This document shows positions 1 to 12,500 of a stretch of 64,000 bases of DNA, one piece after another (the first letter of the stretch is position 1; each line of letters starts with the position of its first letter). The notes under the pieces are model-generated. The model was not told the origin of the DNA, did not search any database, and saw only the letters and a list, made by a program, of their open reading frames with translations. This DNA is from Uloborus plumipes (lineage: Eukaryota > Arthropoda > Arachnida > Araneae > Uloboridae), in assembly GCA_038373865.1 (NCBI GenBank), contig JAXGGA010002348.1, positions 1-64,000 on the forward strand, written 5' to 3'. The translations under genes and the position numbers were made by a program.

Positions 1-477
1 TGTCGTGGCCGTCACGAAACTTTCTTCTATATCTATCTTATGAATTCCAGTTACAAAATAAAATACGTACTCGCCCGAATAATTGGAAACAGCACCAATT
101 TCCCAATTATCGTAATAACCCTGCAAATGCAGAATCAATGAGCGAAATTGGAAATCATTACAAAAGCCTTGTTTAGATTTAATTGCAAACATTTTATTTG
201 TTAGTCAAAAGAAATTGGCAACAGTTAAAAATTTCAAATCATTGAAAGTTTTCAGCTGTTTTGATAATTAAATGGCGTGAAAGCGATTTTTTAATGAATT
301 AATTTTTCGCATTGTTGATTAAGCGCAAAAATCACCCCACCCTCCCCCTGGGGCGATTGGCGCCAAAATTTATTCGATGCTTGTTTCCATATTGGGTTAG
401 TGTTATTCCAAATTTCATTCAAATCGCAGCAATATTTCCCGAGATACAGTAGGTGCAATGACAAAATAAGCACTTTT

Positions 478-783
478 GATTGCTCCACCCCCCTTTGAGA
501 TATTGACACACAAATTGAATCAGCACCTGTACTCAATAGGGTCTACCTATGGACCAATTTTCGTTTGATTCCGCCGGTTACTTCCTTAGATATAGCAGTC
601 ACCCCCGCGCAGAACACGTGCGATTGCTCCACCCCCCTTCGAGATATTGACAAACAAATTGAATCAGCACCTGTACTCAGTAGGGTCTACCTATATACTA
701 ATTTTCGTTTAATTCCGCCGGTTACTTTCTGAGATATAGCAATCACCCCCGCGCAGATCACGTGCGATTGCTCCTCCCCCCTT
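478..783. repeat. 144-bp tandem duplication, about 2.1 copies
   Basis: Copies start at 478, 622 and (partial) 766, each with GATTGCTCC followed by a C-run. Each full copy contains the same GAATCAGCACCTGTACTCA segment, a CCGCCGGTTACTT segment and a CCCCCGCGCAG segment. The copies differ by scattered substitutions, so the duplication is not recent. It lies inside repeat family A. Confidence 0.8.
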
Positions 784-897
784 GGAAGAATTCGCTAAAA
801 AAAGTCAGGTGCACCAGTTCACATGGTGGTACATATGTGCAAAAATTTTTGTTCGATTTCATGCAGTAGTTTTTGCTCTAGCGCGGCCACAAAAACT

Positions 898-961
898 GGT
901 CACACACATACAGACTCACACACAGACAGACAGACACACAGACAGACACACAGACAGACAT
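898..961. repeat. CAGA/CACA simple repeat
   Basis: A run of ACAGACAGACACACAG-type units. It explains the overlapping open frames rich in His, Thr and Asp here, which are not genes. Confidence 0.85.
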
Positions 962-1164
962 TTTCCAAAAATGGTCGAAATGGACTCAGCGCACCTCAAA
1001 ACGTGCAAATCCGTCAAAATTCGACATTCGAAAATTTTCACGAAACCAATACTTTCTTCTATATATTAGATATAGAAGAAAGTAATCTATATATTAGATA
1101 TAGAAGAAAGTAAAAAGGTTTTCATTGGATACATACGGAATCGGCCAACAAAACAAAAAAAAAT

Positions 1165-1870
1165 CTGGTATGGGTACCTTCTACACTACTTCCTTTTACG
1201 TGTAAATTTCTTTGTAGATGCCTTAGTGTTAAAATAGTGCTAGGAGTGAGCAAGATAACAATTTGAACATTTGCACCCCTAGTTTGCCACGAAACAATGA
1301 AAACAAATGTTTTACAATGATTCATTTTCTAAATATCGCCGATTTTATGGACGCCAACTTGGCGACATATCGCCAACTTGGCGATATGTCGCCAATTTGG
1401 CGTCAAACACTTGGCGAGGAAAAGCTTGGCGACATATCGCCAAGTGGTCGTGCCAATTCATATCACTTGAGTCTGCATTGAAATTAACACTGGTTTACCC
1501 CAAAAAAGGGGTAAAACACCCCCTTGGGAACATTCAAATGCAACCACAAGGGGAGGTGCACAACTAGACCATCCTCAGAGCCTACATACCAAGCTAGAAG
1601 CTTCTATGGCATTTAGTTTTTGAGTTATGCGACCCACATACGCACATACAGACGTCACGAGAAAACTCGTCGTAATTAACTCGGGAGTGGTTGAAAATGA
1701 TTTTTCGGCTAGTTATATGTTGGCAGGTACATATGCACGTGCTGACAGGTCGAAAAAACGACTCAACATTCATTCAGGGGTGAGCAAAATCAAAATTAGA
1801 CCCAAATTTGAGTGATTTTTTTTTTTCGCGATCACAATACTTCCTTTACTACGTAAAAGGAAGTAAAAAA
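1165..1870. repeat. Hairpin-ended MITE-like repeat (family B)
   Basis: The left side carries ACTTCCTTTTACGTGTAAA (about 1188) and the right side carries ACTTCCTTTACTACGTAAAAGGAAGT (about 1840-1866) as a hairpin, the same architecture as family A. Inner sequence includes GACGTCACGAGAAAACTCGT (1650-1669) and a segment ending CATTCATTCAGGGGTGAGC. A diverged copy of the right half is at about 51640-51995. No transposase is encoded. Confidence 0.55.
1351..1444. repeat. Array of alternating-orientation TTGGCGAyATrTCGCCAA palindromes
   Basis: Within about 94 bp, CTTGGCGACATATCGCCAA, CTTGGCGATATGTCGCCAA and CTTGGCGACATATCGCCAAG follow one another, joined by TTTGGCGTC and a short spacer. Each unit is itself an inverted repeat and neighbouring units can pair with each other. 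It lies inside family B. Confidence 0.8.
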
Positions 1871-2300
1871 ATGAACTTTTTAAATGTGGGAGTAGTATTT
1901 CGATGATTAAGATTTTGCCGCAGTCGATAAGTATCAGACAATAATCGCTTTATTTTGGTAACGTAGTGTAAGAAGTAAAGTATTATTACGTAGTCTTTGG
2001 CACAAAAACTGCCGTCAGTTGAAAAAAATCGCCGAGCATCTCAGTAACTAAAATCGTGCATTTGGCATTTAGCACCCCAGAGACCCCCGTAATTTCCAAT
2101 TTGCTTGGATTAACCGGTTATTAAAATCTTGCAACAAATTCGGCAAAATTCCTGTTCAATTGGATACTAAATAACTGCCTAACTGTAAATACCCCCAGAA
2201 AGTGCCAAATGAACGCAAACAATTTTAAAAAATGCAGAAAAGTTGTATTTAAAGCTCCATCAAATTGAAAAATAATGAACCTAATTCATTTATTAGTTGT
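1871..2300. other. Intergenic stretch, nothing recognised
   Basis: AT-rich sequence without a credible ORF, RNA gene or clear repeat boundary. It may be decayed mobile DNA between repeat family B and the retroelement-like tail that follows. Confidence 0.5.
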
Positions 2301-2640
2301 CAATCTTTTTGATTTGACTTGAGAATAGCCTTGAAAATTTAATGCGAAAAGCGGAAATGATACACGCAATTCTAGCTATCGACAGGGAGTTGAGATGATG
2401 CACTAAATATTGAATTAGTTTGTTGGAAGCCTTCGCGGATTTATGCGAAAAATATACCTTAAATTGGAATGAAAAAGGCGCTACCGATCGAACTTTTTCG
2501 AATATCGTTATAAATTATAGCCTATGTGTTATTCTGATGTATTAGCTACATTATGGTAAAAGTTTCATTAAAATCCATTCAGTAGTTTTTGCGTGAAAGA
2601 GGAACAAACATCCATCCATCCATAGAAACTTTCGCATATA
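2301..2640 (+). repeat. Non-LTR retroelement-like 3' tail
   Basis: The segment ends in ATTCAGTAGTTTTTGCGTG, then an ATCC microsatellite (CATCCATCCATCCAT) and ACTTTCGCATATA. Such tails are common at 3' ends of arthropod non-LTR elements. A related segment sharing TAGCTATCGA...GTTGAGATGA.GCACTAAAT lies at about 54180-54240. The family assignment is from general knowledge; no reverse-transcriptase coding is present. Confidence 0.4.
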
Positions 2641-3796
2641 CAGGGTGTTCCAAGTCAACTGTCATGACCTCTAATTCCTCAACCGTTCGTCCTAGATGTA
2701 TACTTTCATTTGCAAAATTGCTCGAAATGAGGAGGAGAGTTAAGATATGGAAAGTTTGAAGCGAAAAAAAATAATTGGTTAAGAAAAAATAAATTAACTT
2801 TTTATAGGGAAATAATCTCCATTAAAAATAATACTAACACAAAAAAAATGACATTTGTGCGATCAAAATCCATGGAGAAATGAAACATGAGACTTTATGA
2901 CTTATACCACTTTACACTAGCGTTATTTTAAGTGATTTTGGGGCCATACACGCGAAATTCGCACCATTCAGAGTTCTTTAATAACAAAATATTCTTTATT
3001 TTCCTGAAATATATTTAACTGTAAAAGTTATTTAACATGGGAATTAAAATACGAAAAAAATTGAATAAGAAAGAATGAAAATGTTGCTGAATTCGCGAAT
3101 ATAAATTTACCGACTGTATAGTGAGTGATTGAAATAACGTAATCCTTTCACTGCAGAGTAAAATCGGCTTAACTAGATGCATTTCGTTAAGGCTTGAAGT
3201 TACGATGTACACTACGGAACAGTATGTAGAAATGGTGTTGCTTTACGGACAATGTAATCGCAATGTATATTATTTCTTAGATTCTACATATTTCGTGTGT
3301 TTAATATCTTTGTATAAAATTGTATAATAATTTACCTTGTCTTGTTATGTTTTGTAGTCTTGTATCATCTGCATTTATTTTTGAATACAATGAGAAGCGA
3401 ATGTTTTCTGACATGGACGAAACAAATTTCATTATCGTCCCTAATCTAAAAGCTCGTTATTCCTCTGGCAGGGCGAAAATTTTCTTTTGTCAATTTGTTT
3501 ACGGGCCCTGCGCATTTAAAACTCGAATATCTCCGCAAATTTTGATCGCACAAATGTCATTTTTTTGTGTTAGTATTATTTTTCAATGGAGATTCTTTCC
3601 CTAAATATAAGTTTGGGGACCCGGAGTCCCTATAAAAAGTTAGATTTCGTATTTTTTGACTGAATTATTTTTTCGCTTCAAACTTTCAATATTTTGACTC
3701 TCTACCTCATTTTGAGCAAATTTGCAATTGTAAGTATGCATCTGGGACAAACGGTTGAGAAATTATAGGTCATGACAGTTGACTTGGAACACCCTG
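2641..3796. mobile_element. Long-TIR DNA element, TA-flanked
   Basis: The ends are CAGGGTGTTCCAAGTCAACT and its reverse complement, flanked by TA(TA) on both sides. Homology between the arms runs well beyond the tips: about 230-260 bp at 2641-2870 pairs with about 3535-3796. The 0.65-kb centre has no recognisable transposase. This fits a non-autonomous Tc1/mariner-type or foldback element. Superfamily is inferred only from the TA flank. Confidence 0.75.
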
Positions 3797-6329
3797 TATA
3801 ATAAATAGTATTAAGATTTGAATTGCACACTTAATATCAATGAAGGGTTATTGATTCATTGGGTAGTTCAACCAATGAATTCTAAAAATGTAAAGCTTAT
3901 TACTTTATTGGTAAAAGAAAGACCTGCAAGCGGTTTTCTTCTAACAGGGCCGCCGAGAGCCAAGGTGAGCCCCTTTTCAATTTTGGGGCTGTGCGCCCTT
4001 CCCCCTATAAAATTAAGAAATTTATACTACTCTCACACCCAATCCTACCCCTAGTTTCCGATATTCATCGTACAGACCTGTTAAAATTTTATTCTGAAAT
4101 TATTTTACTTTAATAAATTCATTTTTGTTTGCCGTTTTTGCAGATTTGATGGCTTCATTTTGAAAAATGCTATCTCTTTGCACCAGATATGAAATTCGAA
4201 TTTTTGTCATTTTTGATGCTTACTATCCTTTGTTAGGTTCGTTGCAAATAAATGAAATTCCTACCTATTTTTTAAACTAAAATCATACATTTAAAATTTC
4301 CTAACGAAACCCTGTGTTCTTTAGGAAAATCAAAATGCCGAAATATTAAAATTTGAATCTGATTTAATTTTGTATTTTGCTTCTATTACGCAAATAATTG
4401 TAGAGCTGTAAAACGCAATTCTGAGCTAATTTTATTTAATTTATTTTACATGCCATTTTTGTACTTTTAGCGCTTTCATGTTCAAAATCGCGATTTTTTT
4501 GCATCCGCTTTAGGAATCGGATTTTTCGCATTTTTGATGTTTGGTATGCCTTGTTAAGAGGCAAATATCTAAATTTTCTTTTTCCCTTTTTTAAGTCTTT
4601 AATTCAAATATTTAAAAAAAAATAACATGCTTTTTAAGAGTGCCAAATGTTAAAAAATCAAATACTAAATCGTTAGCTGAATTTTATCTTTGTTTTATTT
4701 ATTGTAAGTTTTTTAATACATACATAAGATCTCCAGTTAATATTTTCATTTCTGTATCAATAAATATGTGAAATCTTTGAATAAGTTCGTTTTGTATTGA
4801 TTTATGGACATTTATGTACTGCATTCTATTTGAATTTTCTAGGCGATGACCAGGAAATCTGCAGAGACTTTTACTGCAACCTTAAAATCATTATTACAAT
4901 TTTTTTGGAGGGGAGGGATTATTTGTATAATACCAATACCAGCTCAAAAATTTCTATTACACATTAACAGTTTAATTTAGTGTATACATAATGTTTTTAC
5001 TAAAATATCTCTTCCTTTGTCAATAGCAAATAGTCTAAAAAAGGTGCCCCCCCCCCCCTTCTCTGTAAAACTTTCCGTTTTTTTCTTCTTTAAGAAGAAA
5101 AAGAAAAATTTATTTCCTCATTCTTTTAATAAAACAAAAATTTCGATATATGCACCAAAGTGGTGATTTATCTCTAAAAAGTTAGCTCTGAATTTCAAGA
5201 AGCAGACAAGTATCGTCTCATTAGAACCCACCAGCATTTAAAGTGGATGAAAATATTTTTATAGTCCACGGACATAATCTGGAACATACCATTCAGACTT
5301 CCTTTGCTTGCAAGGTTACTGTAGTATTCTTATGCCTCCTTTTTGTACATTTTCTAGCAGGCTATTCATTTTTGAACATTTTGATAAGAAATTTAATATA
5401 ATAAGAAAACTTACTTTTCATCAGTTTAATACTTACAAAACCCCTTAGAGTACCAAGCTATTCTCTCCTCCATGTATGGTATAAAGCTATACATATCTTT
5501 TTTGTCCCTCAAATTTTGTATACATAAAATATATAAATGTTTTTGTATAGACATGTCTTTTTTCTCTACCTCAATCCCAGGGGTGAAAGGCATTTGGTCT
5601 ATTATTTAAAATGTTTAAAAATACTTAAGTAGGTTTATTAATACAGAGTATTAGGTGATCATGTTATAAAAAAGAATAATAATAATGATTAAAAAATAAA
5701 ACTAGACTAGTAAATACCAGTTTATTATACGTAAAAAGTCGTCCTGCAAAATCTCATTTTACTCCTATTTCTAAAATTGAGTACAACCTGTCATCAAAAA
5801 ATGAAGTATGGGAATGAGAAGTCCTGGTTGAGATGCACATTTCCATTTTGAATTTTTAAATATTTTATTATATTCGAAGTAATGCCCCCCCCCCCCAGTA
5901 TTTTCCAGTCAACTGAAGTCATTATGTTGGTTGACTGGTTGACTGGTTGGTTGCTGGAGAAGAAAAAAAAAATTAAAAAAATTAGTAGCTTCAAACGAAG
6001 CCACCACATCCCCAAAATTGTACCCTGAAGCCTCCAACGGTTAATTTTGTTGAGTTTTTTTTTCTTTTTAGTGGTATGTTTAAAAATACTTTAAGCTTTG
6101 TTTCATGATTTTTTAAAAACTTCAGTAAATTAAAAGGGGGATCTATTTGGCTTGCTGAGGATTTGATTCGCTGTGCCAAATTCAACTGACAGGAAGCAGA
6201 AAATTAAAGAGCATATGTTAGAAAAAATATCCTACATTTTTAACAACTAATTTAGAAAAACTTAATATAACATGAGCTTTAAATTCAAAAACAACAACAG
6301 AAAAAAAGACAGTTCTTAAAGAACATACA
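3797..6329. other. Intergenic region downstream of RBM17
   Basis: Contains a tandem-repeat segment (4080-4720), a C-run at 5046-5058, an AGGGCCGCCGAGAGCC segment near 3945 resembling a hAT end, and otherwise unremarkable AT-rich sequence. No gene is supported. Confidence 0.5.
4080..4720 (+). repeat. Degenerate tandem repeat, unit about 340 bp
   Basis: Two units share a block around CTTTGCATCCG...GGAATCGGATTTTTCGCATTTTTGATG followed by TGTTAGG/TGTTAAGAG and GCAAATA. One unit is near 4143-4274 and one near 4450-4598. The same family occurs in reverse orientation at about 33008-33540 inside a hAT element. Confidence 0.6.
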
Positions 6330-6447
6330 TTTATTTTGATAAATACATGAAGTAGTATTATACACTACACTTATTTTCAATAGCATGATTGTAAAATATG
6401 AAAATCTTTGAAAATATTACAGATGTAATTAAACTATCAGTTTTATT
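6330..6447 (-). terminator. RBM17 3' UTR and candidate poly(A) signals
   Basis: On the minus strand AATAAA overlaps the stop codon region (6442-6447), and another AATAAA is at 6330-6335. The second would give a short 3' UTR of about 120-140 nt plus cleavage distance. No transcript evidence is available to choose between them. Confidence 0.45.
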
Positions 6448-6545
6448 TCACTCCGCAAGTTCCAGTCTCTGAAACTTGTCAACATCGTAAAAGCCAGCTT
6501 TAACGACTCTCCCTCCAAAGTACCTACCATTTAGATCGACGACAG
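6448..6545 (-). CDS. RBM17 coding exon 10 and stop
   Basis: 98 nt including TGA (6450-6448). It encodes AVVDLNGRYFGGRVVKAGFY, with the R-Y-F motif that binds the ligand Trp in UHMs, and ends FQRLELAE. The preceding intron is only 131 bp, the shortest in the gene. Confidence 0.95.
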
Positions 6546-9500
6546 CTGGGGAAAAAGAGGAAGAAATCATGAGCTTAACAATATTTTTTTAACAATAACA
6601 TCAAATGCAGTAAAACAAATTACAATTTTAAAAAGTTTAAATAAAAAAAAAAAAAACTAGACTAGAAAATACAAACCTTTGATAGCTGATTCCAATCTTT
6701 TGAATTCAATAAAAATCCTAACTGATTCTTCTTCTGGAACGTTTCCACCTGGTATTTCAAAAATCATGCATTTCACAACCTCCCCATATTTTCCACATTC
6801 TTCTTTAGTTTCTGGTTCTAATTCTTCATCTACTTCACCAGGACCAACCATGTTCTGTCAGAGTTTAAAAAATAAAAAATTCTTATTACATATAATATAG
6901 TAATATTAATTTCATGTATAAAATACCAAAATATAAGTTATACACACACTGATGATCAAAATAAAAGGCACAAAATCAAAATCTGTGTTAACTAAGAAGT
7001 AGTTGTTACGGGGGCAGTCAATAAGTAATACAACTAAAATCATAAAAATACAGATTACCTTTAACCTTTAGGAACCAGGCGGTACACATGTTGTACCATA
7101 AGTCTTTTTTCTTTAAAGGACGGGTTTGAAATTTTCACTCGAATCCTTTGGAGCCGGGGATTTATTCAAGGTTTCATACGTCTGGTACGACAGTTTATAC
7201 CTTCTCTTTTCAATGGAAAAGAAATCTGTGGTTCAACTGCCGTACTACCTGAGTCGAGAGAAAAATTTCCAAAAAACAGCCCGGTTCCAAAAGGTTAATT
7301 GTCATCATTTACAAGGTCTTTTTCTAAATATTGTGGCACGTAAAGTGCTTATCCCAACGCTCTGTCGACTTTGTTAAAACATGTAAAAGTCTCTTATGTA
7401 GGAGCTTGTTCAACCTTTTCCCATGCTTTATTGCTTGCAGATTGTTTGCTTCATAATGTTCTTTTGAGTTGACAAAACAGCCTGAAATCACATTTAGCAA
7501 GACTAGAACTGTATGGAGAATGTGATAAAACCTCTACATTGTTCTGCTGTTAAACATCCAGTATGCAACAAGGTGGTCGGGCATTGTTATGGTGCAACAG
7601 GAAGCCATTTCAGAGATGATTGACTGCACACTTAGAGTAGAAATCTTCAAGAGAGCATGCAAATGACATATTATAATACTGTGATCCACCTTCATGATAA
7701 TTCAGCAGTATTAATCATTGTTTCTGTGATGGATGTTGAAGGTTGTGTCCCTCATGTGCACTCTCTTCCGCATTTTGGCTGCCTTCCTTAAAAGTTTTAT
7801 GCCAGCGCAAAGTACTTGACCTCAACATTGTTTCATCATTGAAAGCTTCAAATATAATGTCAAAGATTTCCAATTCGGGATTTTTGCAGAGGAAGACAAA
7901 ATTTAATCGTATAACACTTCCAATGACACTTATATTTTAACAACTGACTGCCTCTGGTCTATTAGGTACCCGCAAAGCGCACTTCAATTCAATCACATGA
8001 TACACAGAAGTACATGCATTTATCAGTAGCTTTTGGTAATACAGACAAACTATTTTTTTGGGCCACAGATATTCCAATTCCGATAAATGGTTTTGCCGCA
8101 GTAAAATTAGCCTTATTACTTATTGAACAGCCTACATATTTTGCAAAAAAATTTGGTTGTGAGACATTGCTACAGGAATAAGCATAAAGCAATATAATAT
8201 GGGAAAAGGGCAGTGGCGTACATAGTGCCCCCGCGGCGTGGGGGGGGGGCGTAAGAGGTTTGAGGGCGCGCGACCTAGAAAAATAGCACAAAAGTTACAC
8301 GGGAAAAATATGTTTTATATTTTTAAAGTTGGGGGGGGGGGGGCGCACTTACACATTTTGCAGGGGAGCGCACCTTAGTCTATGTACGCTACTGGAAAGG
8401 GGTAAATTAAATCTTGTTCGATTGAGTAACGCATCTTCAGGGCTCTTATATAGAAAAAGCTAGTTGAGCATGAAAACGTCTTAGCTAAAAACTGTGGGCC
8501 CACAATAAGCAGCTTCATTTTTCTTTGATTATTCATAAAAAATCAGTTTTAATAGACATTGTCCACTGAAATTAATGAAATGACTTTAAAAAAAGCATAA
8601 GGTTTTAAGTGTAAAAACTGTAACGGACCATGGCAGTTGTGTGTAAGCGTGTAGGAATCGTTATGTTAATGTGTGAATTCCACTGTAGAAAAAAAAAAAA
8701 ATGTAGAAACAAAGTTACCATAGTCCTATGTCTTAAAATACCATTTAAATGCTTCTTATTGCTGAAACTTTTCACATAGTGACTTTCACAATAGTTCAAA
8801 AAGCAGCACATGAAATTTTAGATTGAACTTGATTCACAAGGGTGTAAATTCATAAACAGGTATAGTGTAGTGGAGTTTCTACTTACACAAGGGATGTGTT
8901 CCAATACCCTTTGCCTAAGTCAAAATTTTACATAGTAAATATAAAACTTTTTGAGAAACATACGCAATTATTTTAGACACTTGTAAACTAGAGGCGTACC
9001 GAGCGTAGTACTTTGGCCGAGTACAGAGTACTTGGAATTACACTTGTTGCACCGCAGTTAAAAAGGCAATAACTTTGATTATCAAAAGATTTTTGTAGCA
9101 ATTTTTTATTTTTTTCCTAAGGGTTGCTTGACCCAAAATAGTTGGCCAACAACCTTTTTCTTACGATTATAAAAATGACTTAATTTTACTGCTATGTATT
9201 AGGATGTATCGAAAAAAACTTTTTTTTGAAATTCAATTTACTAAGTTGATAAAAAGTTGCCCCTACCTACCCACATATTCAACAAAAAATTTCAGTCTAA
9301 TCAGAAATTGTTTAGGTGTCCCGCACGAGGCCTAAAGTTTGTATTTCTTCAAAAATATTATTTTTTTCTAAATTTTTTTAAATATTATGCATAAATGTTA
9401 AAAATAATTCAAGTTGAAAATGCACGATGGCAAACAGTTTTGAGGCTATACATCGCAACTAGTGATCCAAGTTCAGAGATAAATAAACTAGCAGAATTTA

Positions 9501-12500
9501 CAATAAAGGTTTATGCTCTCTGCTATTTCACAATCGAATCTCAGCATAAAATTATTCATGCATCTAAGCATTTTTTAAGATCATAGATTGCAGCAAGTAT
9601 TTGGATACAAATCTCCAGAATGTTATGCATTCCACATTGTAAAGAAGCCATCTTGCATGGGAAAATCTTGCAGGGTTCCTTTCTGCTAAATTTTGAGAAC
9701 ATTTGCCAGACATTACAGCTTTAGATACACCCCATAAGTATTTTTGATTAAATCCTTTGATATCAACTTCTGGTAAAACGTGTTCTATTTTCTTAAAGTT
9801 CATGACTGGTAGATCTTAGCAATATTGAAAGAATTCTCTAATAGGTCAACTAAAAGAATTTTGTCCAGTAGTCGGCCTATCAAGAGCCACCGTTAACTTT
9901 CTAAGTGGTAATTCATTAAATGAAGAAAACATACCACGGCTTGTAGTGAGAGTTCTAAAGACTTTTTTGGAAGTCTAATAGCACCATTTGATTTTCCAGT
10001 GTTAACCGATGTGCCATCACAACCAATAGCTTTTGTGTTCTTTATCAATAGAACTTTGCTTTTCCCATAAATCGTGAAACTGAAGATAATTTCTTTCCCT
10101 GGGCCATTTACTGGAGCACCATGTCCGAAATATTTAGAGTCTGTTTCCTCAACCAAAGATATATGTTCTTCTACAATCCTATAGCCGCTACGCTAGCGGA
10201 GCTGTATATCGTTTACCATCACAGGGCCCCGATAGAACGTGGGTACTGTGGGGGGCTTAGATTCTGTTTATAGTTTATATTATTTTAATTTTTAATCCAC
10301 ATAAATCACAGATGATTCCCATTTTAAGTGTTAATTCAGATAGATTCCATATTCATAAACAAGTTTCTAACCAAGCCTAGCATGGCCTTGTAAAATGCTA
10401 GTTTTGGTGAAAATTACGGAAGTTTAGAATAAATGTGGGAGATTAAATGTTGTTTAATATACCTTTTTTCAAACTCAATTTTGTCCTCTAACTTTGTTGT
10501 GCACATTTTTCAACCTGCATTATTTTTAATATTTCCTCTTAATATTTAAAAAAAATTAGAAAAAAATTATATTTTTGAAAAAATTCACACTTTAGGCCTT
10601 GTGTGGGACACCTAAACAATTTCTGATTAGAATGAATATTTTTGTGGAATATGTGGGTAGGTAGGGGCAACTTTTTATCAACTTAGTAAATTGAATTCTG
10701 AAAAAAAGTTTTTTTCGATACACCCTACTATGTATTGTTATCCTTAATCACTTAAATCTGCAAAATGATGGTTTAAAACATTCAAGATTTCAGTTTTCAA
10801 ATGATTCAAAACAAATTGGAATATGATTTAAAGGTTTCTTATTATCAGTCTATGAATATTCTTCTTAGGGATCACATTGAACTGTTTCTGGCAAAAGGTA
10901 AATTTAACACACTAATATGAGACCCAAAAAAGATAGTTGCATACTATCTTTAGTTTTAGAGCACATTCATGAATTTGCAACGCAGAAAAGACATAGACAT
11001 TAGGCAATGGCTAACTATTAAAATACATTGATTTTATAAGTGGAGATTTTGTTTGACTCATACATAGTATTGTTGTTGTTTTTTCTATTTTGTGACACAG
11101 TTGTATTTCGTGAATAAAGCAATTGTGTGTTTCTCAATAATTTCTTTATCACGAAAATTATTCATTTTTTACAACTACTCTGCAGTGGCCAAGTACCGAG
11201 TATTCACTGAGTACTTGGTTCATCACTATTTTTAACACCTCTCAAAATGTTTTAAATGATTCCTCAACTACGTATTGCCATTTCACACCTAAAAAACTGT
11301 ATTTGTTCAGTTTCTTTCTTTTTTTTTTTTGAATCAGCAGCATTATTCCACATAAACATTGTACAATGAACAAAATCAATGATTAGTGGGAGAGCAAGTT
11401 AAATAATCATTATATATCATGGAATTTCACATTTAGTAAGAAAAAAAATGAATGGAAAATACAGAATGATAGTTTATACACATTAAAAAAGCCTGATACA
11501 GACTAGTATCTTGTGGGAATTTCCACTTTAGTTGATGTTTCATTCACAAAACTGATAGTCATCCTCCTAGGGGTGATTGTGAGTTCATAAAAAATACCTG
11601 AAAGTTCTAAAGAGAAAATTTATGAGTGTGTGTGTGGGGGGGGGGTGTTTTTTTTAAACCAAGGTCCCTATTACTGAAGCACACCTAATTTTGTAACTAT
11701 AAATAAATAATAATTAATTTCCTATCATAAACTAACACATTCCATATATTCGAATAGTTTCAAATAGTGTTTAGTCAAAATATTGTGCATGCATTTAATT
11801 AAATTGTAAATGATTAATAAAGTTATTTTTGAGCTGGTGTTGAACAAATTATCTCTAAAAAAATATTTTAAGGAGAGAGCAAAAGTCTAACAGAACTACT
11901 GTTAGTTGTACAAAAATATTTATAAAGAAATAAAAGGTGCATTTGTTACTGAAAATATGGAAAAGAATTGATCTAGATGCAATACTTGCAGTACCCATAA
12001 ATCTCCTAATTAGTGCAATTTGACCTGAGTCAAAGACTTAATATTTATGAAAACTGAAGTGAAAAACTATTTAAAGATACTATGTATGTGTTAAAAAAAA
12101 CTTAAAAAGTTGCAACAAAAATAAAATTCAGCCTCAGATTTAGCATTTCAGTTATTGACATTTGACACTCTAAAAGAACATGGAATTTTGTTTAATACTT
12201 TTATTTTAATCAAAATAAAAAGAAATGTTATTTGTTTGCCTTTCAACAAGGAATAGCAAGCATCGAAAATGAGAAATATATGATTCTCACAGCGGACGCA
12301 AAAAGATCAAAATTTTCAAACATTGTGGATGAGGAGTTTGCATTAGCTCTAAGATTAATTACCCGTGGAAAACCCACATTAAATCTATTTTTCGTAAGTT
12401 GAATCGTGTCATAGCATGAGTCCACCCTAATGCATTAAAAGTCAGAACTTACTCGTAATAAAACAACTTTGGAAGGACATTTCATAATTTCCGTAATAGA

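Larger units (their letters stand above)
17..1113. repeat. Hairpin-ended MITE-like repeat (family A)
   Basis: The left end carries ACTTTCTTCTATAT and the right end (about 1048-1113) carries the same motif as a hairpin followed by a direct repeat of its second arm, so the termini are inverted copies. The interior contains a 144-bp tandem duplication and a CAGA-type simple repeat. No credible transposase ORF is present; the open frames near 782-1113 read through the simple repeat. It looks like a non-autonomous DNA element, but the left boundary is close to the window edge and no target-site duplication was established. Confidence 0.55.
6855..12452. other. RBM17 intron 8
   Basis: 5.6 kb. It holds a mariner relic (7010-7955), a hAT MITE (8211-8394), an inverted-repeat element with transposase-like relics (9191-10738), and otherwise AT-rich sequence without recognisable content between about 10740 and 12450. 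Confidence 0.8.

Noticed and set aside
782..1113. Two overlapping plus-strand open frames
   Set aside because: They run through a CAGA simple repeat and transposon terminal hairpin; no family resemblance.
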